A stretch of 64,000 nt of DNA from assembly GCA_037783545.1 (NCBI GenBank), contig JBBELK010001249.1:62001-126000 (forward strand). Direction: 5' to 3'. The notes below the pieces were generated by a model, which saw nothing but the letters and a program-made list of their open reading frames with translations, searched no databases and was not told where the DNA came from. The position numbers and the translations under genes were made by a program. Of this stretch, positions 1 to 7,769 are shown piece by piece; the first letter of the stretch is position 1; every line of letters begins with the position of its first letter. The stretch is from Henricia sp. BOLD:AAB3569. Its lineage: Eukaryota; Echinodermata; Asteroidea; Spinulosida; Echinasteridae.

Positions 1-2044
1 GAGGTCTTTTGCATAATAACTCTTGGGTGCAGGCAGATGGACTGTTTGACCTTCTAAAAGAAGCAGCATGTCATTCCAAGGCAAGACTTGTGCAGTCCAA
101 CGAAAATCATTAAGAAACACAACCTCACTAGTTTCTGCTCCAACCCAGGCAAATGAACCTGTTGCTGGATTAGTAAAGGTTTTGAATACGGTATTTAATG
201 GATTCAATAAAAAAGTTTTTCCGCAATTTGCTGGCCCGGTTATCATTATATTTCGATATTTTCCTCTCCCCTTTTGTAACAACAAATATATGCTATTTAC
301 AAATGTACTTATCTCAATGTTATTTTGTTCCAGTATTTCTCGAGCACAGTCAAGCCACACCCCATTGCAATTACAGCCAGCTGGTGTAGCTGCAACCTCA
401 CAAAGAACCTCAATTCTTGTATGCGAATCCCGTTCGAGCTGTTCTGGCACTCCATGTAGATCCCAAGCATTCTGTGAATACATAATTAGATACATTATTC
501 TGTAAATAAGACTGGTAACGAAGGGAGGGGTGTGGGGGGTGGGGTGAGGGGGGGGGGGGGGGGGGTGGTGGGGGTCATGGGGGGGCAGGGGGTTGATGGG
601 GGGACGAAGAGGAAGGAGGAATGGGGTGGGGACTGTCAGAATGAGGGGAGGGGGTGGGTGCGGTGGGTGGTTGTGGAATAGGTGGGGGCTGGGGGGAGGG
701 GGGGAGGGGGGGAGGGGAAGGGGGAGGGGGAGGGGGGGTTGGGGAGGGGGGTGATGAAATAGAGAAATGAAAAACTAGGGCATCGGGAAATAGGACCCTC
801 TTGTGGTCACTCACAGTCCCTCGGGGCCCATAGACGTGCACTAGTGACCTCATTGCCAGTCGATGTGTATACCTAGTACTGTACTACTACGATGCAGACA
901 CAGTAAACTCTAGGTGGCCGTGGCGGCACCCTGCCGATCAACATGCGTTAAAATATAATTTTCCACCGCTACTTTAAACCATGGAGGTAGTTTAAACTTA
1001 CTATTTACAGTTGGTGAAACCCCCATGTCGTGCTTGAGAATGAGAGACTGTATTCCTTGCCTAAAAGTACCCAAATCAGGCATCAAGCCCGTTATGTAAA
1101 CAATATGCACGCGTAAGCGTGCTGCACGGCCCGGTATTGTTTACATAAGAGGCGCCCTCTTTCGTTATCAACGGGTACACGCAAACTTTTATAAAAGAGG
1201 AAGGTTGTGGCCTCCTCTCGAGATGTACATGTACGCATTGTGTACTTCATTGAACAAAGTGATTTAATTGGATAAAATGTTGAAATGATTTGGCTAAGAG
1301 TCCCCATACATAGATCGAGTACCACATTTTGTACACTATAAACCGAAATAAGCAATGCAAATTCTACTATAATTATATAAAAGGGCATACCTGTATTACT
1401 TCGTTTATGGCCTTTTGGCCGCGGTTGATAATGAACCGAGCCAGATCCGTACGCCCTGCCGACTTCTGTAGATTAGCAAAGGCCATCAGTTCCAAGCGCG
1501 TCCTGAACCCCTTCTCGACAACAATTTCTGAAACGTCATACGAAGTCAGTCGCGTACGACCACGCCCACGCCCACGCCCACGAGCTGACAACTTGTCTTC
1601 CGATGATGGGTGCTGCTCGGATGTAGTTGGCTGTAATGTTGCTTTTGAGGCATTATCAGTCACGGGTAACCCCAAATCAGGATGACCAATTGACTGTATA
1701 AACTCACTGTCCTCTTTCGTAATATAATTCCACGCACTATAATAATTATGGTGGTTAGACGAAAAGTGTACATTTATGCCATATACTCGGGATAAATACT
1801 TGCGAATTTGGACCCAACGTTGGGTTTTTTCAAGTTTTATACACAAATGGTAGTGTTTTCCGCCATTTCTATGCGACTCTTGACAGCAGGCCCACTGAAT
1901 CACTTTTGCCACACCACACAAATTGAAAGCATCGACTATTTTAGTAGCAAAATTCTCACGAGTTGGAACTATTTCTAAATTGGCTTGGCTATACGTTATC
2001 AAATAAACTTGGCGAACCTGTCGAGGTCCCAACTCGGCTGACAT
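1..2044 (-). CDS. Rep-like HUH endonuclease/SF3 helicase, copy 1 (cut by window edge)
   Basis: Exon 1 runs from the ATG at 2044 down to 1391 (218 codons). It ends in a CAG followed by a GTATGC donor, and exon 2 starts at 471 after a TTCACAG acceptor. The join keeps the frame. Exon 2 continues to the window edge, so only residues 219-375 of it are present; the Walker A and B motifs are included and the C-terminus is lost. The intron (472-1390) holds the G-rich tract and the nested stem-loop described separately. Residue-level description is given under the complete copy at 7770-10039. I saw no stop or frameshift in the visible part. Confidence 0.82.
521..752 (+). repeat. G-rich low-complexity tract in Rep intron, copy 1
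   Basis: About 230 bases of nearly pure G with scattered A and T on the plus strand, which makes the Rep pre-mRNA C-rich. Many runs of four or more G lie close together, so G-quadruplex formation is possible. A long G run near 550-565 varies by one base between units and accounts for the 7,994 versus 7,995 period. The proline-rich reading frame on the minus strand is a by-product of this composition. Confidence 0.85.
1092..1148. promoter_or_regulatory. Nested stem-loop in Rep intron, candidate replication or processing site, copy 1
   Basis: Perfect 14-bp inverted arms at 1092-1105 (TTATGTAAACAATA) and 1135-1148 enclose a smaller hairpin: GCACGC at 1107-1112, loop GTAA, GCGTGC at 1117-1122. 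The structure lies between the two Rep exons. CRESS replicons use a stem-loop as the Rep nicking site, but the usual TATTAC-containing loop nonamer is absent, so a role as origin is only a hypothesis. A 12-bp palindrome, CTTTTATAAAAG, lies about 40 bp further right. Confidence 0.45.
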
Positions 2045-2573
2045 TATGAACGAAAAACGGAGGAGACAGACGGGACGGACGGTGCAACATGCCCAAATGC
2101 GTTATGACTCTTGGCTTACACGAACGGCCGTTTTTATGTGTAGAAGGAGCCGAGGATGGCGTTTATTCAAATTCGACCGGCAGGCAAGAATAATGGCACG
2201 TTTGTTCTCCCCACATACCAATTACGCCAAGCGTTACACGTTCACGTGAGGGTCCTGGGTATACTAGTTGACCGCAGAAAAGCACGCACCGACCCACTTC
2301 GCCAAGTGAACCCAAAACTTCACCAAATACTTAACCCAAAACTTTACCAACTTTACCCCAAATCCCATTAAAACATGCACACGGTTGTCCGTTTCAAGAC
2401 ATTAAAGCTTTGACTCTGAAAGTCTTTTAACCTTAAATGTTTACTGGTAAACCGACAAACTTTACCAATAATCCTGTAAATAGGTTAAACACGTGGTTCT
2501 TAACTTCATTAGCCTAACAAAACAAGTCTCACACACGCATTCCATTCTGTCAAAACACATGTGAAACATGCCA
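2045..2573. other. Rep upstream region, left flank of piggyBac, copy 1
   Basis: This 529-bp stretch separates the Rep start codon from the piggyBac target site and should hold the Rep promoter, although I see no clear TATA box on the minus strand. A divergent ATG at 2046 opens a 67-codon arginine-rich frame on the plus strand, with its first base two positions from the Rep ATG. An overlapping frame starts at 2156. A run of near-repeats of CCCAAAACTT lies around 2311-2365. Neither small frame is recognisable as a gene. Confidence 0.6.
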
Positions 2574-2782
2574 TTAACCCTTTCATTCCCGGAGGCGCCA
2601 AAAGGAGCCCTTTGGTTTTTTCGCTTTAATCCCAAAGGCACCAAATGGTGCCCGAGATTGTCTTTCAGTTGAGACCCAAGGCGACTTTTGTCACCACCTG
2701 CAAATGCTTTCAGAGTTTTTTTGTTTGGCGCCCTCTATTGGCATGAATGAAGACGGTTCAAGTTTTACACGCGCGCCCGCCC

Positions 2783-2790
2783 TATATAAA
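2783..2790 (+). promoter_or_regulatory. TATA box of piggyBac transposase, copy 1
   Basis: TATATAAA lies 98 bp upstream of the transposase ATG and about 205 bp inside the left terminus, at a sensible distance for a short 5' leader. No other core promoter element was identified with confidence. Confidence 0.5.
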
Positions 2791-2887
2791 TTCACATAAC
2801 TAAAAAGGGACAACAATAGGGTGGGTTTGCCGGGAATACATAAAAGGGGAGGACGCACAGTACAGACGCCATTTGCATCCTGAAACT

Positions 2888-5041
2888 ATGATGGCAACAG
2901 ACGTCGATGGCATGTTGGCCGAAATTTTGGCAGACAGTGGCTCAGAATCAGAGGAAAGTTCCATTCAAGATGAGTTTTCTGACGACGAACCAGAACTGGA
3001 CCACGAAGACGTCATTACTGCAGCATTTCCTGAGGTAATAATTACTAATTCTTTGGTGAACATTATCATCAGCATGATCGGTGTTATGTTAAAGGCACAG
3101 GCTCGTCAGCAATGCGCGCCCGCCAAATTCGAGCTCGAAACACGCAGCTCCATAGAAAAGGCATGGAGCTGCGTGTTTCGAGCTCGAATTTGGCGGGCGC
3201 GCATTGCTGACGAGCCTGTGCCTTTAATGAATCAATTAGGCTAATTGCTATCCCATGTAATTCACCAGGCCCAGTATTTTTGTAGGCCCACCCCTAACGT
3301 CGGCCTATATAGGTCTATGGGGTTACAAATGCTGAAATTGAGAAATGTACATCATACATGTAGTAAAAAAACCGCTCAAATGGCTCTTGTTTCCTTGTTT
3401 GCAACTACAAAGATTATACTCTAATGTTATAGTTTGTTTTTGTTGCAGCTTACCGACCAACCTGACCACCTGCCAAAATCGAGCAAGACTGCGAAGGTAG
3501 ATTTCCGATCCGGTTGGGAGCAACGAGACCATTTCCAGTGTCCGACCGTGCCCTTCACCGGGAATCCTGGCCCGACCGGCGACTTTGCTACGCTCTCAGC
3601 AGTGGAGATCTTCAAGCTGTATTTCTGTGACCTTGTGTGGCAGATGCTGGTGAACGAGACGAATCGCTATGCGCAACAAACAATAGACTCTAACCCTGAT
3701 AAACAAGTTTCCTGGCACCCGACCAATATTCCAGAAATGATGGCATTTGTGGCACTTATCGTTGCTATGGGCATGAACAAATCATCTCAATATAGAATGT
3801 ACTGGTCGACATCTGAACTGTTTAGCTTGCCATTCTATCCGTCGATCATGTCACGCAATCGGTTCCTTTCAATTCTGAGATTCTTTCACATATCCAATAA
3901 CCAAATTGCTCAGACAGCCTCGGCTAAACGTGATAAACTTTCCAAAGTTCGACCCTTGATAGAAGTACTCGTCCCGAAGTTTCTAAACCTGTATAACCCT
4001 GCGCAGAATTTGTCTCCAGACGAGAGCATGTTAAAATTCAAGGGAAGATTAAGTTTTGTTCAGTACATGCCGAAAAAACCAATCAAACGGGGTATGAAAG
4101 CCTTCTCCCTGAATGAATCAAAAACAGGGTACACATGTAATTGGAAACTATACACGGGAAGTGAGAACACCCAAACTGTTTATGTTGCACACATAAGTTC
4201 AGACTGCCCGCATCCAAAAATACTGACCAAGCCCGCAAAATTAGTCATTGATCTGGTCCAGGGACTTGAGAATAAGGGTCATATACTATATTGTGACAAT
4301 TACTTCAATAGCCCAGCTCTTGTAGCTGAACTGTCTGAACTAGGATTCGGGTGTTGTGGTACTGTTCGGTACATGACCCAGGGGATTCCCCATGTTGCCA
4401 ACCCAAAAAAACAAAAAATGAAGAGAGAAGATGTCCCCCTTTTTTGGGTAAAAGGTGGGCAGTTGTGTATCGTTTGGCAAGACAAAAAATCGGTAACACT
4501 TTTAACAAATATCGGGAACTCTGATGTGTCAAAAAAGCAAATTCGTTGCAAGAAGAGCACAAGTGGATTTCGTGACGTTCTGAAGCCAAATTGTGTTGAC
4601 CTGTATAATTTGAATATGGGAGGTACTGATGTTGCGGATCAATGTTTTCAGTACTACAATCATACGCACAGGAGTTTAAAATGGTGGAAACGAATTTTTT
4701 TCCGTATGCTCGATATTTGTATCGTCAATAGCCGAGTAATTTTTAACGGCATAGAGGGCAACAGACATGTCAGTAACCTAGATTTTCGTGTAGGTATTGT
4801 ACAAGGCTTGCTGTTAGGTTGGGAACGTACTAATGCAACAAGTCGGCCGAGATACCACATTCCTATTGATTTGGCAAGACAACAACACTATCCTGGCAAA
4901 AACCGCAATGGAAAGAAACGCGACTGCATTGTTTGTAGCAACCGCACATTAAACAGGCGAAAACAGACCCGGATGATCTGTAAAGAATGTAATAAACCAA
5001 TGTGCACAGTTCCTTGTTTTGAAAAATATCATACCAAATGA
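2888..5041 (+). CDS. piggyBac transposase (DDE_Tnp_1_7 family), copy 1
   Basis: Two exons, 2888-3034 (49 codons) and 3449-5041, give 579 residues, close to the usual length of the family. The donor is GAG|GTAATA and the acceptor TTGTTGCAG|CTT; both exon edges fall between codons. Exon 1 is an acidic, serine-rich N-terminus (residues 15-42), as is common in piggyBac proteins. The RNase H-fold catalytic aspartates are visible at D240 (in LSPDES), D332 (in YCDNYF) and D443 with D446 (in GGTDVADQ). The C-terminus ends in a cysteine-rich zinc-binding domain (C542, C545, C560, C563, C568, C572, H577) that in known piggyBac transposases binds the transposon ends. The family excises seamlessly and integrates at TTAA in the nucleus. 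The start is the first ATG of two in tandem, 98 bp after the TATA box. No disabling change is seen. Confidence 0.93.
3091..3225. repeat. Perfect 63-bp-arm inverted repeat in transposase intron, copy 1
   Basis: Arms at 3091-3153 and 3163-3225 are exact reverse complements separated by a 9-base loop. The structure lies wholly within the intron (3035-3448). A transcript would fold into a 63-bp perfect duplex, long enough to be a Dicer substrate. The arms are GC-rich compared with the surrounding intron. It has no protein-coding role. Confidence 0.95.
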
Positions 5042-5050
5042 TTGTAAGTA

Positions 5051-5235
5051 TGTACATATGTACAATCTGCTCGCCTTCAAATCTGCTCCCCATGCCCCCG
5101 CCCCCCTCCCCCGCCCCCCTCCCCCCGCCCCCCACCCCCCACCCCATTCAATGTTGAAGACTGGTTCGACAAGCCACGGATTCAAACCAACATTGAATGG
5201 GGTGGGGGGCGGGGAGGGGGAGGGGGAGGGGCGAG
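5051..5235. repeat. C-rich/G-rich hairpin in transposase 3' UTR, copy 1
   Basis: Just after the stop codon, a C-rich tract and a G-rich tract face each other. Perfect 22-bp arms at 5135-5156 and 5188-5209, containing CCCCATTCAATGTTG, enclose a 31-base loop, and further G/C runs extend the pairing imperfectly. A 14-bp palindrome, TGTACATATGTACA, precedes it near 5051-5065. It could stabilise or end the transcript; its function is unknown. Confidence 0.8.
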
Positions 5236-5463
5236 AGAAAATACAAGTACATGCAGAATTAAAGTAGGGTTGAAGACACATCTTTTTAGACAAGCATTTT
5301 TAATTTCTTAGATTTTTAACTTTTGAGTGCTTAATTTTCTTTTGTATACTTTTTAGGTATTTTCATTAGGTTTTTCTTTTTTATATTGATGTACGAGTAC
5401 AGGGCCTTGTATTACCAGTTTGTATTACTTTTGTTGTGTAAAAACTAGCTTGAAATTACACTT

Positions 5464-5473
5464 AATAAATAAA
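5464..5473 (+). terminator. Polyadenylation signal of transposase, copy 1
   Basis: Two overlapping AATAAA hexamers lie about 425 bases after the transposase stop and about 210 bases before the right terminus, followed by T- and GT-rich sequence. Confidence 0.6.
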
Positions 5474-5685
5474 AATATGCACACTAAATTTCTCTCCTTT
5501 TTGTATGATTTGTGTCATCAGGTGTACACAAAATCATCAGAGCTATTTAGTGCATGTATACCACAGAGGGCTCACTTCAATGAAATGTCTCCCAAACCAG
5601 TGGGTCTCTAGTGACACTGGGCTCGTAATTGCTGTGGTAAACAAGGGTACTGTCTTATATGAGTGGGTGGTATTGAAAGGGTTAA

Positions 5686-6195
5686 ACAGTTCACTAGTTT
5701 TTATTGAAGACCTGCATAAATTTCTTTCTCTTGGGCATTTAAGACGTTTTATATTTGAGAAAGCTAGTGCATTATTGAACAGTAGCATTCAACTCTGAAT
5801 TAACTTCTCAGTTAAACATGTTATTGACTATTGTAGACAATCTGTTATTCATAGTGGCAACATGCAACAATTATTTCTTTCACAAGTTTTAGGTTTTCTA
5901 AACAAGTGGTTTTCAAACCTGCACAACTTTTGTGGAAGATATTTTAGTCACATGGTGGCAATCATTGAAGACTGTCAGAAAATATAATTTTATCATAAAT
6001 GTCTATATTGGATTAATCTGTATTTCATGAAAAGAAGTAAACAATAAATGAATAAATCGACAAGTCACCGACAGATTCTTGTGCACATTTCATTTGTAAG
6101 TTTTAATTTCTATTTTGACATTATGCATAGCCTACACACTTATAATGCACATTACACTTGACTTTATTTATATTGATGACCTCATAAAACCTAAA
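5686..6195. other. AT-rich noncoding stretch right of piggyBac, copy 1
   Basis: I see no gene, tandem repeat or strong inverted repeat here. Removing piggyBac and one TTAA would join this stretch directly to the sequence ending at 2573. It separates the transposon from the MITE-like segment. Confidence 0.5.
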
Positions 6196-6588
6196 ACATA
6201 TGCGATGCAATCGAGCAAAATGAGTCGGGATTTCTGATTTTGAAATATAGACCATAATGTGAGCTTTGGCTGGATTTTTGAGCATTAGGAAACTATCCAT
6301 CTTTCACACAGTGAAAACAAATATGATTTTTGGAAGGGAACAGGTAAAAAGTGAGTTTTCAAAAGTGGGCTTTTTAACGACTCCATGCAATACTATAACT
6401 TTAAACCTGATTTTCTCTCTTTCCGTACTTTCAATGTGTCCTAACTCCACGCCCTAACTTTTGAACCAAAAGTCGTACCAATTTGGAGTTTCCACCAAAT
6501 TAAAGCTTAAAGTGCCTTGAAATGAAAATATAACTAAAAAGTGACCGGTTTTGACTTAAGACTCATTTTGCCCGATCGCATCACATAT
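6196..6588. mobile_element. MITE-like segment with 23-bp terminal inverted repeats, copy 1
   Basis: Inverted arms at 6204-6226 and 6560-6582 match at 21 of 23 positions and share the core GCAAAATGAGTC. The direct repeat ACATAT flanks the pair at 6196-6201 and 6583-6588, though two extra bases separate it from the left arm. The interior is AT-rich and noncoding. This fits a small non-autonomous DNA transposon, but the family is not recognised. Confidence 0.5.
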
Positions 6589-6975
6589 AAGCTATTCATT
6601 AAATTTTCGGTATACTTGGCAATATGATCGAGACTTTTAGAGTTAAGTTATTTTTTGCCTTTATTCGGTAGCTTGTCATAGTTTGGTTGTTTTTACAATG
6701 GTCACTTTATAATGTGGCTTAAAACTAGCCGGTGTGACTTGTTTCTAGTTTTGTTGGAAATGGTCACATTGATAAATTGTATTCATACATTGTGTTTTCA
6801 ATTTTCTTGATTAACATCTGAAAAAAATTTTTAAATTACTACCGGTATATTGTACCACACATTTTCTAACGAACATAAAATTTGTTTTCAACTATACACA
6901 CAATTCCAAAATACACCCCTCTCCTACCCTTATAATTTTGGTTCTAATGGTGTTTGGTTGGGTGTATATTTGCAC

Positions 6976-7125
6976 AGGTAGTATACACCCTTTGCAAACA
7001 AGAAACAAACAGTGAATTACTATTAAACTTGTACATTTGGTGAATCATAATATGAATCCCCCCCCCCCCCCATATATCGCCCCCATTGTATAAATTCAAG
7101 CAAAAGCAAAGGGTGTATACTACCT
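6976..7125. repeat. 20-bp perfect inverted repeat around a poly-C run, copy 1
   Basis: Arms at 6976-6995 and 7106-7125 (core GTAGTATACACCC) are exact reverse complements about 110 bp apart. The spacer contains a run of about 13 C near 7058-7071. No gene overlaps. Confidence 0.7.
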
Positions 7126-7248
7126 TGAAACCACCTGGCAGTGAGAATATTTGTGAGACATTCTGGCAACATTGATTTCAAACTGGGCACAGGCTGCAGT
7201 GGAGAAAAAGGAAAAACAATTAAATATGGGTTTCGGTCATTTAGGGTG

Positions 7249-7557
7249 TAACATTGTGAATGGCCTGGATGTGATGTTTCTACAAAAATGGAAAGGCGAC
7301 TTTCATGGATGTGATTTTGGTGGATATTACCCAATACCACATTCACACCCGAGCCAGAAATCACATCCAGGATTATGTCGTTCAAGTCCAATATCATCCA
7401 ATATTATCCTGTGTAATTGAGCCTGGATGTGATTTTTGGCTCGGATGTGATTTTGGATAATTGCTGCCAAAATCACATTCTAGCTCCAATATTGCAGCCA
7501 CTAAAACCACCTTTCCATTTTTGTAGAGAAATCACACCCAGGCCATCCACAGTGTAA
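7249..7557. repeat. 309-bp imperfect palindrome downstream of Rep, copy 1
   Basis: The left arm (7249-7371) and the right arm (7422-7557, read on the opposite strand) are clearly homologous, sharing for example CTACAAAAATGGAAAGG and AATCACATCCAGG. Each arm also contains its own smaller dyad, GATGTGATTTTGG facing CCAAAATCACATC or a variant of it. The fold therefore resembles a branched hairpin. It lies about 210 bp beyond the Rep stop codon. It may be a foldback MITE or a cis-acting element of the Rep replicon. Confidence 0.75.
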
Positions 7558-7769
7558 GATTGTTGGAGGTTTGTATTCTGTCTATTCTTTTTAAAGTATT
7601 TGCAAATCCTGCACCCTTCCCCTTCTTGCCTTCTTCTGTCTCAAGTTGCCAGGATGGCACACATTTTCTGTTCTCACTGCTAAATTAACGCATTTGAGCA
7701 TGTTGCACAAACAAAAATTCACAAATATTAATGTTTAAAAATGATTGCAAACAGTCATTCGAGTAGTAC

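Larger units (their letters stand above)
2578..5681 (+). mobile_element. piggyBac-superfamily DNA transposon, copy 1, complete
   Basis: The element is 3,104 bp and is flanked on both sides by TTAA (2574-2577 and 5682-5685), the target duplication of piggyBac elements. The left end begins CCCTTTCATTCC and the right end, read inward on the minus strand, begins CCCTTTCAATACC, so the termini form a short imperfect inverted repeat that starts with CCC. Both ends carry subterminal dyads: GGCACC/GGTGCC at 2637-2652 on the left and CCAGTG/CACTGG around 5597-5624 on the right. These may be transposase-binding sites. Inside are a TATA box, a spliced transposase gene, a long hairpin in its intron and a polyadenylation signal. 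All parts expected of an autonomous element are present. Confidence 0.95.

Noticed and set aside
575..853. Proline-rich 92-codon minus-strand frame (also at 8570 and 16564)
   Set aside because: It is produced by the G-rich tract in the Rep intron and has no recognisable domain.
910..1388. Minus-strand frames of 66 and 98 codons between the Rep exons, considered as an extra Rep exon
   Set aside because: Direct splicing of the exon at 1391 to the one at 471 already restores a contiguous Rep motif in frame; an additional exon would interrupt it.
1329..1685. Plus-strand frame opposite Rep exon 1
   Set aside because: It mirrors the coding strand and shows no independent features.
4300..5293. Minus-strand frames opposite the transposase and its 3' UTR
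   Set aside because: They are antisense shadows of the transposase and of the GC-rich hairpin.
5403..5431. Two TATTAC motifs as origin signals
   Set aside because: They lie inside piggyBac, not in the Rep segment, without flanking inverted arms.
5420..5798. Small frames across the right end of piggyBac
   Set aside because: They cross the transposon terminus into flanking DNA and have no domain or conserved start.
7319..7333. GGATATTACCC as a CRESS origin nonamer
   Set aside because: It resembles the TATTAC core, but its first three bases do not fit the consensus and it is not in the loop of a clear hairpin.
7023..7420. Frames of 124 and 82 codons on opposite strands near the 309-bp palindrome
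   Set aside because: They overlap each other and the inverted repeats, and neither resembles a known protein.
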